DNA of 64,000 nt, taken from assembly GCF_014193515.1 (NCBI RefSeq), contig NZ_BLXX01000002.1, positions 372,001-436,000 of the forward strand. The letters run 5' to 3'. The DNA is from Geomonas silvestris. Its GTDB lineage: Bacteria; Desulfobacterota; Desulfuromonadia; Geobacterales; Geobacteraceae. Numbering within the stretch: the stretch's first letter is position 1; every line of letters begins with the position of its first letter. The notes under the pieces are model-generated. The model saw nothing but the letters and a program-made list of their open reading frames with translations. It had not been told where the DNA came from and searched no databases. Made by a program: the position numbers and the translations under genes. Shown in pieces: positions 1 to 9,358 of this stretch.

Positions 1-1375
1 GGATCCCCTCGTACACCGAGAGCTCCAGCATCTTCGGGTCCACCATGATGATGCGCACGTCGGTAGGGGTCGAGGTGTACAGAAGCGACAGGATCATGGT
101 GTTGATGGCGACCGACTTGCCCGAACCGGTGGCGCCGGCGACCAGAAGGTGCGGCATCTTCGCCAGGTCGGTGACCAGCGGGTTCCCCGCGATGTCTTTC
201 CCAAGCGCCATGGGGAGCTTCATCTTCCCCTTGTGGAACTCCTCGGAGTTGAAGATCTCCTTCAGAGAGACCATCTCGCGCTCGCGGTTGGGGAGCTCGA
301 TCCCCACCACCCCCTTGCCGGGGATCGGCGCCACGATGCGGATCGAGTGGGCCTGCAGCGCCATGGAGAGGTCGTCGGAGAGGTTCGCGATGCGGCTTAC
401 CTTGATGCCGGGACCGGGGGAAAACTCGTACATGGTGATGACCGGCCCCGGGCAGATCTCGACCACCTCACCTTCGACGCCGAAGTCCTTGAGCTTCTTC
501 TCCATGAGCCGCGCGTTCATGGTCAGGACCTCGCGGTCCTGCTTCTTGGCGGCTTCCGGGATCGGGTCCAGAAGCGAGAGCGGCGGGGTGCGGTAGTTGC
601 CGTCGGCCTTCAGGAACTCGAAGGCCTCCTGGACCGCAGCCGCCTTCTTCTCGTCCTTTTTCTTCTCCTTCTTGGCGACCGGTGCGGCCACCGGCGGCGG
701 CACCGCGGCCGGGCGGATGATCGGCGGGGCCGAGGCCGGCTTGGGCTTCTCCACCGTGGGGTCCTTCTTCTCCAGAAGCTCGCGGTTCAATTCGCGACGC
801 TGCAGGTAGAGGCTCACGCGCTCCTTCACCGCGGTGATCCACCAGTTGGCGAACAGGATGAAGGAGAAGCGGGAGAGCAGCATGGCGCTTGCCGCCAGCA
901 TGGGGAGCAGGATGAGCAGCGCGCCCACCTTCCCGAAGGCCCGCTTCAGGAGCTCGGCGCTCTGATAGCCGAGAAAGCCGCCGGTCGGGACCTTCTGGCT
1001 GGCGAGCTCGGTGAACTGCAGGTTGAAGGCGAAGAGGGCGGCAAGGGACATGAGCAGCAGCCCGAACCCCACCAGCTTGTAGGGGCGCCAGCGCACCGCG
1101 TCCTCGCTGATGGCCCGGTAGGAGAGGTAGATCAGGGTGGCCGGGACCAGGTACGAGGCGAGCCCGAAGAGCTGCAGGAAGAAGTCGGCGAGCTGGGCCC
1201 CGAAGCGCCCCCCCAGGTTGTGGGTGGCAGCGGCTGTCGAGAAGCTGTTGAAGGAGAGGTCCTCGCCGTTGTACGAGACGAGCGCGACCGCGAGGAAGAT
1301 GCCGGCGGCGGCCAGCGCCATCCCCTTCATCTCCTTGGTTACCTTCTCTTTTTTCTCTAGTTTCTCGTCTGTCAT
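1..1375 (-). CDS. ftsK: DNA translocase FtsK (3' part beyond the window)
   Basis: FtsK is the septal DNA pump that resolves and segregates chromosomes at division. The reading frame opens at an ATG at 1373-1375 (MTDEKLEKKEKV...) and stays open to base 1, so the N-terminal ~458 residues are seen and the rest is cut by the window edge. Hydrophobic stretches over roughly residues 20-190 fit the four-helix membrane anchor. A charged, Lys/Glu/Pro/Ala-rich linker follows. The motor begins with Walker A GATGSGKS at about residues 412-420 and Walker B-like MVDPKMLE at the window edge. It lies 52 bp downstream of the RNase J gene on the same strand, so the two may be co-transcribed. Confidence 0.95.
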   Translation of the reverse strand, partial: MTDEKLEKKEKVTKEMKGMALAAAGIFLAVALVSYNGEDLSFNSFSTAAATHNLGGRFGAQLADFFLQLFGLASYLVPATLIYLSYRAISEDAVRWRPYKLVGFGLLLMSLAALFAFNLQFTELASQKVPTGGFLGYQSAELLKRAFGKVGALLILLPMLAASAMLLSRFSFILFANWWITAVKERVSLYLQRRELNRELLEKKDPTVEKPKPASAPPIIRPAAVPPPVAAPVAKKEKKKDEKKAAAVQEAFEFLKADGNYRTPPLSLLDPIPEAAKKQDREVLTMNARLMEKKLKDFGVEGEVVEICPGPVITMYEFSPGPGIKVSRIANLSDDLSMALQAHSIRIVAPIPGKGVVGIELPNREREMVSLKEIFNSEEFHKGKMKLPMALGKDIAGNPLVTDLAKMPHLLVAGATGSGKSVAINTMILSLLYTSTPTDVRIIMVDPKMLELSVYEGI

Positions 1376-1427
1376 AGTTTCCCGCTGTTGGTCCGACCGA
1401 TTTGTCCGGTACGACTGATCGGTCCGG

Positions 1428-3104
1428 TCACATCTCCAGAATAAGCGGCAGTATCACCGGCCGCCGTTCAATAGTCTTGTTGAAAAAGCGCCTGAGCACC
1501 CGGCGCACCTCCAGCTTCACCTCGCTCCAGTCGGCGAGCACCTCGGTGTTCACCAGCGCGAGGGTGTCCAGCACCACCTTTTTCGCCTCGTCCAGGTACT
1601 GCTGGCTCTCGTCCTCGAAGACGAAGCCGCGCGAGACGATGTCCGGGCCGTAGATGATGGCTCCGCTCGCCTGGTTGATGCCGATGATCACCACCACCAT
1701 GCCGTCCTCGGAGAGGTGCTTTCGGTCCTTCAACACCACGTTGCCGACGTCCCCCACCCCTTTGCCGTCCACGAAGACCCGGCCGGTCTCGACCTGGTCC
1801 ACGATGGCCGCCTCGCCGTCCGAGAAGAGGACCACGTCGCCGTTCACCGCCAGAAGGCAGCGCTCTTTGGGGAGCCCCACCTTCTGGGCCAGCTGGCTGT
1901 GCTTCACCAGGTGCCGGTACTCGCCGTGCACCGGCACGAAGTACCTGGGCCTCACCAGGTTGTGCAAGAGCTTCAGCTCCTCCTGGCTTGCGTGCCCCGA
2001 GACGTGCACCTCGGAGACCTTCTCGTGGATCACCTCGGCGCCACGCCGGTACAGGTGGTTCATCAGGTCCGAGATGGTCTTCTCGTTCCCCGGAATGAAG
2101 CGCGAGGAGAGGATCACCGTGTCACCCTCCTCGAGCTTTATCTGCTTGTGGTCGTCCATGGCGATCCGGGTAAGCGAGCTCATCGGCTCGCCCTGGCTCC
2201 CCGTGGTGATCATGCAGACCTCTTCCTTGGGGAGCCGGGGGAGCTCCTTCAGGTCGATCAAAAGCTCCTCGGGGATGGTGAGGTAGCCGAGCTCGCGGGC
2301 GATCTGCACGTTGCCGATCATGGAGCGCCCGTTTAAAAGCACCTTGCGCCCGCTCTTCTTGGCCGCCTCGACCACCTGCTGAACCCGCTGGATGTTGCTG
2401 GAGAAGGCCGCCACGATGATGCGCCCCGCGCAGCGCGGGAAGATCTCGTCGAAGGCGTCCCCCACCAGGCGCTCGGAGAGGGTGTACCCCTCGCGCTCCA
2501 CGTTGGTGGAGTCGGCCAAAAGCGCCAAGACCCCCGCCTCGCCGTAGCGCGAGAAGGTGGCCAGGTCGGTGAGCTCGCCGTCCACCGGCGTCTGGTCCAG
2601 CTTGAAGTCGCCGGTGTGGATCACCACCCCTTCGGGGGTCGTGAGCGCCAGGGCGCAGCCGTCCACGATGGAGTGCGAGACCCGGATGAACTCGACCTCG
2701 AAGGCGCCGATCGCCACCTTCTGGCGCGGCTTGACCACGCGCAGGTCGACCTTCTGGTCCAGTTCGTACTCCTTCAGCTTTTCCTTCAGGAAACCAAGGG
2801 TGAGCGCGGTACCGTAGATGGGCGGGGAGATCTCGCGGAGCACGTAGGGAAGCGCTCCGATGTGGTCCTCGTGGCCGTGGGTCAGGAGGATGGCGCGCAC
2901 CTTGTCGGCACGCTCGGTGAGGTAACTTATGTCGGGGATCACCACGTCGATGCCGAGCATGTACGGCTCGGGGAACATCAGGCCGCAGTCCACGATGACG
3001 ATGTCCTCGCCGTACTCGAAGACCGCCATGTTGAGCCCGATCTCGCCCAAGCCCCCGAGCGCGATGAACTTCAGGCCGGTGCTCTCGCTACTGACTGGTT
3101 CCAC
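1428..3104 (-). CDS. rnj: ribonuclease J
   Basis: This is a 558-residue metallo-beta-lactamase/beta-CASP ribonuclease, which combines endo- and 5'-exonuclease activity in RNA maturation and decay. The zinc motif HGHEDH is at residues 76-81. Further His/Asp metal-ligand segments (VSHSIVDG, HTGDFKLD) and the beta-CASP/RMMBL regions (ADSTNVEREG, ITTGSQGEP, HVSGHAS, PVHGEYRH) follow in the order expected for RNase J. Length is typical of the family (~550). The start MEPVSSESTG precedes the conserved GGLGEIG block by about 16 residues. ftsK follows on the same strand. Confidence 0.95.
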   Translation of the reverse strand: MEPVSSESTGLKFIALGGLGEIGLNMAVFEYGEDIVIVDCGLMFPEPYMLGIDVVIPDISYLTERADKVRAILLTHGHEDHIGALPYVLREISPPIYGTALTLGFLKEKLKEYELDQKVDLRVVKPRQKVAIGAFEVEFIRVSHSIVDGCALALTTPEGVVIHTGDFKLDQTPVDGELTDLATFSRYGEAGVLALLADSTNVEREGYTLSERLVGDAFDEIFPRCAGRIIVAAFSSNIQRVQQVVEAAKKSGRKVLLNGRSMIGNVQIARELGYLTIPEELLIDLKELPRLPKEEVCMITTGSQGEPMSSLTRIAMDDHKQIKLEEGDTVILSSRFIPGNEKTISDLMNHLYRRGAEVIHEKVSEVHVSGHASQEELKLLHNLVRPRYFVPVHGEYRHLVKHSQLAQKVGLPKERCLLAVNGDVVLFSDGEAAIVDQVETGRVFVDGKGVGDVGNVVLKDRKHLSEDGMVVVIIGINQASGAIIYGPDIVSRGFVFEDESQQYLDEAKKVVLDTLALVNTEVLADWSEVKLEVRRVLRRFFNKTIERRPVILPLILEM

Positions 3105-3264
3105 AGAGTGTCCTTGTCGCTGTCATAACATTCCCTCAGAGGGGGAACCTCCCAAAGCTGCGCCGGCCTCAGGGGGAGCTCTCCGGCGCGAGAAGTCGGG
3201 GTAGTGGGTAGGTGCCCGTTTCTTTGGTGTGCCTCTCGGAAAGGACCTTCGGCGGGCCGGACCG

Positions 3265-3672
3265 TCAGCGTCCCCCCGCCGGCGCCCCCTGCTTCAGCAG
3301 CTGGGCGATCCTGGCGTCGCACTTCTTGATCCACTCCTCGCCCGGCTGGTACAGCCCGTTAACCGCGTAGAAGGAGCTCCTGAGCGAGCGGTAGGCGATG
3401 AGCGCACGGGGAAAATCGCCGCGCTGGGCGGAGAACTCGCCGAGTTCCCAAAGCCGCTGGGCCGACTGCTCCACCACCGAACTAAACGGCGTGTAGAGGT
3501 GGATGGCCGCCTCCCACCCCGCCAGGGCGCCCACGAAATCGCCGGCAGCCATCGCCCGCTCCCCCTTCTGGAACTGGACGTGCTGCCGGTAGAGTGTGTT
3601 CCCCCAGATGAGGGCGATCGAAACCAGCGCGATGAACGCGGCATTGACCGCTATACTCTTGATCTTTTCCAT
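3265..3672 (-). CDS. membrane-anchored TPR-like protein of unknown function
   Basis: The 135-residue protein begins MEKIKSIAVN with one hydrophobic segment at about residues 7-25 (signal anchor), after which the soluble part is helical. Repeated Ala/Gly-rich helical pairs (GERAMAAGDFVGALAGWEAA, GEFSAQRGDFPRALIAYRS) look like two tetratricopeptide units, so it may be a periplasm-facing scaffold. A Shine-Dalgarno-like GGCGG lies just upstream of the ATG. It sits between plsC plus a small membrane gene upstream and rnj downstream, all on the minus strand. I do not recognise a named family. Confidence 0.7.
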   Translation of the reverse strand: MEKIKSIAVNAAFIALVSIALIWGNTLYRQHVQFQKGERAMAAGDFVGALAGWEAAIHLYTPFSSVVEQSAQRLWELGEFSAQRGDFPRALIAYRSLRSSFYAVNGLYQPGEEWIKKCDARIAQLLKQGAPAGGR

Positions 3673-3706
3673 GAATCCGCCTGCCTCGGCTTAAACCGGG
3701 AGCCCA

Positions 3707-3889
3707 TTAACCTGCGAAGAAGTTCGGGACGCAGATGAGCAGCGCTCCCAAAAGAGCCGCAACCACGCCGGCCAGTACCGCAAAGGACGCCACCAGGTCC
3801 CACGGGCTCTTAAGCCGGTGTGCCGCCGGCAGTCCCCACACGACCAGGGCAAGCCCCGCCAGCACCATCGCAGCATACGCCATCGCCAT
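3707..3889 (-). CDS. small two-helix membrane protein
   Basis: The 60-residue protein consists almost entirely of two hydrophobic helices (about residues 4-22 and 32-54) joined by a short polar loop HRLKSPWD. The ATG follows the plsC stop codon directly with no spacer bases, which argues for translational coupling to plsC. Function is unknown. The strict adjacency and clean membrane pattern support a real gene rather than a shadow frame. Confidence 0.65.
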   Translation of the reverse strand: MAMAYAAMVLAGLALVVWGLPAAHRLKSPWDLVASFAVLAGVVAALLGALLICVPNFFAG

Positions 3890-4585
3890 CTACATGACCT
3901 CCAGCTTGGCCGCTATCGCCTCGCGCACCCGCTCCATCAGCTCGCTCTCCGGGACTCCGGCGCTCTCAAGCGGCGCCGAAAAACTGACGCTGATGGTTCC
4001 CGGGTAGAGCTCCAGGCGGTTGCGGGGATTGCGCTCCCTGCTGCCGTTAATGGTAAAGGGGACGATCGGGACCCCGGCCTTGGCGGCCAGGAGGAAGGCG
4101 CCGCGCTTGAAGGGGAGCAGCGAGCCGTCCATGGTGCGGGTCCCTTCGGGGAAGATCACCACGCTGGTACCCGAGGCGATGCGCTGGGCGGCCTGCGCCA
4201 TGCTCTTCAGGGCCTTCCTGCCGTCGCTTCTATCGAGCGGGATGTAGCCGGCCCGGCGCATGGCGGCTCCAAAGAGCGGCACCCGGAAGAGCTCTTCCTT
4301 GGCGATCCAGGAGAACATGCGCGGGATCGCCACGGTGAGCGCGTTGATATCGAAATTCCCCTGGTGATTCCCCATGTAGATCACCGGCCCGCCGGCCGGC
4401 ACCAGCTCCTGTCCCGAGACCGCCACCTTGATCCCCGCCACCTTGAGGCTCCAGACCGACCAGAATCTGGCGCAGGCGTGGCCCGCCTTGCCGGTAGCGT
4501 CGAAAAGCCCTCCGATCACGGCAGCAAGCGAGCAGGAGAGCGTGAAGGGAACCCAGAAAAAGAGGTAGAGCCGTGCACGCAACAT
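3890..4585 (-). CDS. plsC: 1-acyl-sn-glycerol-3-phosphate acyltransferase
   Basis: This 231-residue PlsC-family enzyme acylates lysophosphatidic acid to phosphatidic acid at the inner membrane. The catalytic NHQGNFD (His74, Asp79, H-x4-D) and the substrate-binding FPEGTR (145-150) are both present, with the usual block [12 protein letters not shown] between them. An N-terminal hydrophobic helix lies at about residues 5-27. The ATG is preceded by AAGGAG at good spacing. The gene is divergent from ssb and is followed immediately by a 60-residue membrane protein. Confidence 0.93.
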   Translation of the reverse strand: MLRARLYLFFWVPFTLSCSLAAVIGGLFDATGKAGHACARFWSVWSLKVAGIKVAVSGQELVPAGGPVIYMGNHQGNFDINALTVAIPRMFSWIAKEELFRVPLFGAAMRRAGYIPLDRSDGRKALKSMAQAAQRIASGTSVVIFPEGTRTMDGSLLPFKRGAFLLAAKAGVPIVPFTINGSRERNPRNRLELYPGTISVSFSAPLESAGVPESELMERVREAIAAKLEVM

Positions 4586-4722
4586 CTGGTTACTCCTTGC
4601 AGATAATCCCCGGTACGTTACTTTTTTTTACCGATGGAGTCAAACCAATTATCACTTGCCAGGTCCCCGCGAATTCTATACACTTCGACAACCTCAACGA
4701 GCAAAAAAGGAGAACAACCAAG

Positions 4723-5172
4723 ATGGCCAGTCTCAACAAGGTGATGCTGATAGGAAACCTGGGCAAGGACCCGGAGGTGCGCTACACCGCAGGCGGCACC
4801 GCCGTCGCCTCCTTCTCCCTCGCCACCTCCGAAAGGATGAAAAACAAAAACGGCGAGTGGGAAGAGAAGACCGAGTGGCACAACATCACCCTGTGGTCCC
4901 GTCTTGCGGAAATAGCCGGCGAGTACCTCTCCAAGGGGAAAACCGTGTACATCGAAGGGCGCCTGCAGACCCGCAAGTGGCAGGACAAGGACGGCAAGGA
5001 CCGCTACACCACCGAGATCGTCGGCGAGAAGATGCAGATGCTCTCCGGCCGCGGCGAAGGCGGTGCCCCCAGCGGCGGCGGCCGTCCCCAGCGTCCCGCT
5101 TCCAACCAGTACGACCAGGGGTCGAGCTACGAGGAGCCGGTGTTCAACCCGGACGACGAGATCCCCTTCTAG
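4723..5172 (+). CDS. ssb: single-stranded DNA-binding protein
   Basis: The 149-residue protein has an N-terminal OB fold ([20 protein letters not shown], then WHNI and [15 protein letters not shown]), a Gly/Gln-rich flexible linker and the acidic tip DDEIPF that recruits repair and replication partners. The ATG at 4723 is chosen because AAAAAGGAG lies just upstream and the N-terminus matches the family; a longer open frame upstream has no such support. It is divergent from plsC and ends in a strong terminator. Confidence 0.97.
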   Translation: MASLNKVMLIGNLGKDPEVRYTAGGTAVASFSLATSERMKNKNGEWEEKTEWHNITLWSRLAEIAGEYLSKGKTVYIEGRLQTRKWQDKDGKDRYTTEIVGEKMQMLSGRGEGGAPSGGGRPQRPASNQYDQGSSYEEPVFNPDDEIPF

Positions 5173-5197
5173 TCCCCCTTTCCTTGAGTGGAGACAC

Positions 5198-5233
5198 AAA
5201 CGGCGCAACCTGATCAGGCTGCGCCGTTTTTTT
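5198..5233 (+). terminator. rho-independent terminator of ssb
   Basis: An A-run leads into the GC-rich stem cggcgca/tgcgccg around a short loop, followed by seven T residues, 26 bp after the ssb stop codon. Confidence 0.9.
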
Positions 5234-5290
5234 GTTGCCGTCCCAGGCACCCCGGGGTTCCCAGCACCGTTTACGACGGGGCTTCCCGGC

Positions 5291-7684
5291 CTACGGCACC
5301 GGCAGCAGCGCCCTTTTGAGCGCCGCCTGCAGCTGGTCGCTGTTGTAGGGCTTGCTGATCATCCCGGCGATATCGCCCGGGGCGAGGCGGGTCGCCACCT
5401 CGGCGTCGCCAAAACCGCTGGCGATCAACACCGGCACCCGCGCCCCGAGCTTCTTCAGCTCGAAAACGAGGTCCTCGCCATCCATCTCGGGCATCCCCAG
5501 GTCGGAAAGCACCAGCCTGATCTCCTGGGCGCGCCTTCGGTACAGCTCGAGCGCCGCCTTGCCGTTTTCCGCCTCCAGCACGAGAAAACCGAGCCGTTCC
5601 AGCAGGGCCTTGGCGATCAGCCGCACCTGGAGTTCGTCCTCGACGAGGAGTACCGCCCCGCTCCCCTGCCAGGGCGCAGCACACCCTCCCCCTGCACCCT
5701 TTTCGCTGCAGCCCAATGCCGCCTGCACCGGGAGAAAGACCCGGAAACGGGTCCCGCGCCCCTGCTCGCTCTCAAGCTGCAGGGCCCCCTGGTGCGAGGC
5801 GATGATCCCGAGCACCGCCGACATCCCGAGTCCGCGCCCGGTGAACTTGGTGGTGTAGAAAGGCTCGAAGAGCCGGATCTTGGTTTCCTCGTCCATCCCG
5901 CAGCCGGTGTCGGCGACCTCCAGGCAGAGGTAGGCGCCGGGAGGAATGGCGCGCCCCAGGTGATCCTGCCCGCCCAGCGCCTCGTCGACGGCCACCCGGT
6001 CCAGCCGTACCCGGATCTCCCCCTGCTCGCTGCCGATCGCCTCGGAGGCGTTGATCAGAAGGTTCATGGCGATCTGGCGCAGCTGGCTCGGGTCGCCGTG
6101 CACGATGGGGAGCCCGGGGGCCAAGTGCTGGCTTATCACGATCTTGCGGCTGATGGTCTGGGTGAGCATCTGTACCATGTCCCGCAAAAGTGCCGCGAAG
6201 TCGACCTCCTCGCAGACGAACTGCGACTTCCCGGCGTAGGCGAGCATCTGGCGGCAGAGCTCCGCCGCGCGCTCTGCCGCCCGCTCGATCTCCGCGATGC
6301 TCCGTTCGGTACTGTGCGAGCCGAGTCTGGCGAGCGAGCAGTGGCCGATGATGATGGCGAGGATGTTGTTGAAGTCGTGCGCGATGCCGCCGGTCAGGAC
6401 ACCCAGGCTCTCCAGGCGCTGCGCGTGCTGCATCTGCTGCTCCCGGGTGCGCTTCTCCTCCTCGGCCCTCTTGCGCTCCGTGATGTCGGTATGGGTGCCG
6501 CTCATGCGCAGCGGAGTGCCGTCGTCGGCCCGCTTGACGATGCGCGCGCGGTCGAGGATCCACTTGTAGCTCCCGTCCTTGGCGAGCATCCGGTACTCCA
6601 CCTCGTAGCGCGGCACGCTTCCGGCTAGGTGCGCGTCCAGCATGGACCAGGCCCTGATCTCGTCCTCGGGGTGGATCAGCGTGGTCCACTGGTCCACGGT
6701 GAACTGCACCTCGTCGAGCGTGTAGCCCAGCATCTCGGCCCAGCGCTCGTTTCGTGCCACCTCCCCGGTCTCCATGTTCCAGTCCCAAAAGCCGAGCTGG
6801 CTCCCGTCGAGCACGAAGCGGAGCTGCTCGTTGCTCTGCCGCAACTGCTCCTCCATCCGCTTGCGCTCGGTGATGTCCTGGGTCGAACCGAAGAGCTTGA
6901 CGATCCTCCCGTCGGCCCACTCCGCCTCACCCTGCACCCGCCCCCAGATGCGCCTCCCTTTGGCGGTGACGATGGGGATCTCGAGGTCGAAGGGGACCCC
7001 GGTGGCCACCAACTGGTAGGCTGCCGCCTCGACGGCACCCCTTCCTTCCGGGGCGCAGAATGCGAGGGAGCGTTCCGGCGTCACCGGCTCCTCGGGCTCC
7101 AGGTCGTGGATCCGGCGCAGCATCTCGGACCAGTAGAGGGATCCGGTGGTCAGGTCGAGCTCCCACCCTCCGACCAGGGCCAGTTCGCCGGTACGTTTGA
7201 GGAGCTGGCTGTAGCGGTGCACCTCCTGTTCGGCCTGCTTTAGATCGGTGATGTCGCGGGAGATCCCGAAGACGCCGGAGACCTTGCCGTTTTTGTCGTA
7301 GACCGGCCCCTTGGTCGCCAGGTAGACCCGCGAGCGCCCCAGGGTGGTGATCCGCTCCACGGTGGTGGCGACCCGGTGCCCCTGCATGAACTCCAGGTCG
7401 TTGTTCCTTAATTGCTGCGCCTCCTCCTCCAGGAAGAAGCTGGTATCGTCGTGCCCCAGGATCTCGCCGCGCGGCCGGTCGAAGAGCCGTACCACCTCGT
7501 CGTTCACCACGATGTAGCGCCCCTCGACGTTCTTTATGAAGACCGCGTCGGTGGTCCCGTTGATGATGGAGCGCATCAGGCTCCCCTGCTCGTCCAGCTC
7601 CTGGGTCTTGGCCCTGACCTGCCTCCTTAACACCGCGATGAAGACGAGGCAGACCACGAGCCCCCCGGAGATGCCGGAGAGCAC
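5291..7684 (-). CDS. PAS-PAS-PAS histidine kinase with receiver domain (downstream part of the split gene)
   Basis: The frame starts inside the membrane helix (the GTG at 7684 is an annotation start, not a likely true one). Three PAS domains lie at about residues 30-155, 165-275 and 280-400, each ending in a DIT(D/E)xK motif. HisKA follows with phospho-acceptor His436 in GGIAHDFNN. The ATPase domain has DTGCGMDEE and a GRGLGMSAV box, and the C-terminal receiver has Asp728 in VLSDLGMPEMDG. All catalytic motifs are intact, so kinase chemistry could persist if the frame were restored. Confidence 0.85.
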   Translation of the reverse strand: MLSGISGGLVVCLVFIAVLRRQVRAKTQELDEQGSLMRSIINGTTDAVFIKNVEGRYIVVNDEVVRLFDRPRGEILGHDDTSFFLEEEAQQLRNNDLEFMQGHRVATTVERITTLGRSRVYLATKGPVYDKNGKVSGVFGISRDITDLKQAEQEVHRYSQLLKRTGELALVGGWELDLTTGSLYWSEMLRRIHDLEPEEPVTPERSLAFCAPEGRGAVEAAAYQLVATGVPFDLEIPIVTAKGRRIWGRVQGEAEWADGRIVKLFGSTQDITERKRMEEQLRQSNEQLRFVLDGSQLGFWDWNMETGEVARNERWAEMLGYTLDEVQFTVDQWTTLIHPEDEIRAWSMLDAHLAGSVPRYEVEYRMLAKDGSYKWILDRARIVKRADDGTPLRMSGTHTDITERKRAEEEKRTREQQMQHAQRLESLGVLTGGIAHDFNNILAIIIGHCSLARLGSHSTERSIAEIERAAERAAELCRQMLAYAGKSQFVCEEVDFAALLRDMVQMLTQTISRKIVISQHLAPGLPIVHGDPSQLRQIAMNLLINASEAIGSEQGEIRVRLDRVAVDEALGGQDHLGRAIPPGAYLCLEVADTGCGMDEETKIRLFEPFYTTKFTGRGLGMSAVLGIIASHQGALQLESEQGRGTRFRVFLPVQAALGCSEKGAGGGCAAPWQGSGAVLLVEDELQVRLIAKALLERLGFLVLEAENGKAALELYRRRAQEIRLVLSDLGMPEMDGEDLVFELKKLGARVPVLIASGFGDAEVATRLAPGDIAGMISKPYNSDQLQAALKRALLPVP

Positions 7685-7712
7685 CCAGATCGCCTCCCGG
7701 GACGCCTTCGGG

Positions 7713-8465
7713 CTTGCCGAACAGGTGCCCCAGTTCGTGGTTGTAGAGCGACGCCGGGTCTCCCTTCATGAGCCCGATGTTCCGGTCCAGGGCCTCGACG
7801 AGGTCGGCATTCTCCCCTTTGCTCACCGCAAAACCGAGCTTCACCGGGGTGAAGATGATGGGGGTCCGCTCCACCTCGTGGGCGTCCTCGTTGAGGATCC
7901 CCGGGATGTTGGAGGTTATCCCGGCGTCCGCCCGCCCCGACTCCACCGCCTTGAACACCTCGCTCACCTGGTTCACTTCCAAAAGCTTCACCTTCAACTG
8001 GAACTGGCGGGCCAGATCGAGGAAGCCTGCGGTATAGACGCTTCCCTTAAGACCGCACACGGTCTTTCCCTCCAGGTCCATGATGGTGCTTAGGTGCGAG
8101 GCCTTGGACCGGTAGACCGCCCCCCAGTCCAGGACCAGAAACTCCTTCGGGAAATCCAGGAAAGCGGTCCGGTCCGAGGTGTAGCCGACGCAGACCAGAA
8201 GGTCGATCTCCTGGCGCCGCAGGCGATCCATCCCCTCCTGCCAGGTCCCCGGCCGGTACTGCACCTCCCACCCCTCCTGTTCCGCGATGCGGTCGAGCAT
8301 CTTCACGAAGAAGCCCTGGGCGGAACCGTCCGGCGCCGAGTAGATGAGCGGCTTGTAGTTGAAGACCGCGGCGCGGACCAGCCGCTTGGCCTCCGCCTGC
8401 TGCGGTACGGACAGGGCCAGGCTCAGGACCAGCAGCACCAGGTATCGGGCAAATCGCATTGACAT
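7713..8465 (-). CDS. periplasmic solute-binding (SBP_bac_3-like) sensor portion of the split kinase
   Basis: About 250 residues make up a signal sequence (MSMRFARYLVLLVLSLALS...EA) and a family 3 solute-binding fold: VRAAVFNYKPLIYS, GFFVKMLDRIAEQEGWEVQY, DLLVCVGYTSDR and SGRADAGITSN are typical of such ligand-sensing input domains. The sequence suggests ligand sensing in the periplasm rather than transport, because it connects to a kinase. Beyond the ggg run at 7710-7712 this frame stays open to 6927 but encodes only Arg/Gly-rich nonsense. Confidence 0.75.
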
Positions 8466-8819
8466 TGATCCGGCTCTCCTTACATCTTCTTGCGGCGGCA
8501 CACTTTACGTCAACCTCACGGCCTTGGACAGCAAAATCTACCCAACATCGCGGCGTTGCCTACTTTCCTGAGCGCTGCCACAACGCGTGGTTATTAAGAA
8601 TCGACAACCGCCGGCGCACTTCGAGGGCCGCCGCACCGAAGCCCTCCCCTTCCGGTAGTATCGGCAAAACGCCGGGTATCTGTAGCGGTTGCCGTGCCGG
8701 GTTTTTGCCGATTTACATCGGCTTGGGAAATCCCCTAAGATTAATGGGGATCACGGTTCGCGGCCTCCCCGGCAGCTTCTCGAGGGAGGCCTGGGTCGTG
8801 GATGCACGAGGATCAGCAG
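8466..8819. other. gene-free stretch with one inverted repeat
   Basis: This is the divergent promoter region between the split kinase gene and the coiled-coil gene at 8820. The only structure I see is a perfect 9 bp inverted repeat, tcggcaaaa at 8661-8669 and ttttgccga at 8703-8711, enclosing smaller GC-rich dyads. It could be an operator or an RNA hairpin. No recognised riboswitch core was found. Confidence 0.45.
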
Positions 8820-9158
8820 ATGGCAAAAATACTCGAGTTCAAGAGAATCACGGCCAGACTGAAGGCCGAGCTTAAGCAGCACCCGGAATCCGACGACGCG
8901 ATCGACCGCATCGTCAACGACCCCTCCTTGCCTCCGGCACAGCGCCGCTGGTTGCTGGAAAACCTCTTGATGGACCTCGACGAGAAACTGCAGGAGTACA
9001 AGCACGAGCTGGAACTGGCGGAGAAGCGGCTGGAGCGCGTGGTAAGCGCTTCCCAGCGCCAGATCGAGGCGGCCTACGCCGAATACCTGGACCGGATCAC
9101 CAAGCTTACCGGTCAGGTGCATGACCTCACCCGGAACAAGGGACACCGGCGCGGGTGA
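8820..9158 (+). CDS. small coiled-coil protein of unknown function
   Basis: The 112-residue, highly charged, all-helical protein begins MAKILEFKRITARLKAEL. Long amphipathic heptad-like stretches (LLMDLDEKLQEYKHELELAEKRLERVV) predict a coiled coil over about residues 45-95. There is no membrane segment and no Cys. I prefer the ATG at 8820, preceded by GAGG at 8 bases, over an in-frame ATG 18 bases upstream. It is followed by the selenoprotein gene on the same strand after 200 bp. Confidence 0.65.
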   Translation: MAKILEFKRITARLKAELKQHPESDDAIDRIVNDPSLPPAQRRWLLENLLMDLDEKLQEYKHELELAEKRLERVVSASQRQIEAAYAEYLDRITKLTGQVHDLTRNKGHRRG

Positions 9159-9170
9159 CTCGGGGGGCAC

Positions 9171-9215
9171 GCAGGTGCGAGGCGGAGCTGCCCCTGCGCC
9201 TTTGCTCGCACCTGC
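9171..9215. repeat. 11 bp perfect inverted repeat
   Basis: The arms gcaggtgcgag (9171-9181) and ctcgcacctgc (9205-9215) enclose another GC-rich dyad. It lies between the coiled-coil gene and the selenoprotein gene and has no T-run, so it may be a rho-independent-like hairpin of low efficiency or a protein site. Confidence 0.6.
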
Positions 9216-9358
9216 GGCATGCCTCGGCACTGAGGGAAGGCTCGGGGTCGCGCCTTTTTCCGACCCTGCCGTGACTTCCTGTTTGCAGCGCCGGGCAATT
9301 GTGTTAGTAAGAAACCCGGAACTTCCTGTTGAGCCGGTCACCACACAAGGAGGCAGAG

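Larger units (their letters stand above)
5291..8465 (-). pseudogene. hybrid sensor kinase gene split by a +1 frameshift
   Basis: Two adjacent minus-strand frames are the two halves of one receptor: a periplasmic binding domain (8465 to ~7713) and a TM/PAS/kinase/receiver part (~7710 to 5291). The upstream frame reads ...LYNHELGHLFGKP and then loses coding character. The other frame takes over at PKASREAIWVLSGISGG and leads straight into a membrane helix. Removing one base from the ggg run at 7710-7712 joins them perfectly. This is a recent inactivating mutation, a sequencing error or, less likely, recoding. The start ATG at 8463-8465 has AAGGAGAG upstream. ssb is convergent on the other side. 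Confidence 0.8.

Noticed and set aside
149-1360. 403-residue plus-strand ORF over ftsK
   Set aside because: It is Arg/Gly/Leu/Glu-rich nonsense in the opposite frame of a clear FtsK coding region; GC-rich codon bias creates such shadows.
5063-6628. 521-residue plus-strand ORF over the split kinase
   Set aside because: The antisense frame carries none of a real protein's features, while the minus strand has intact kinase motifs.
6927-7709. Continuation of the solute-binding frame beyond the ggg run
   Set aside because: The frame is open but encodes Arg/Gly/Pro-rich sequence; the PAS/kinase motifs are in the other frame.
8661-8711. Possible cyclic-dinucleotide (GEMM) riboswitch
   Set aside because: An inverted repeat is present but none of the conserved GEMM core bases could be placed, and the nearby coiled-coil gene gives no support.
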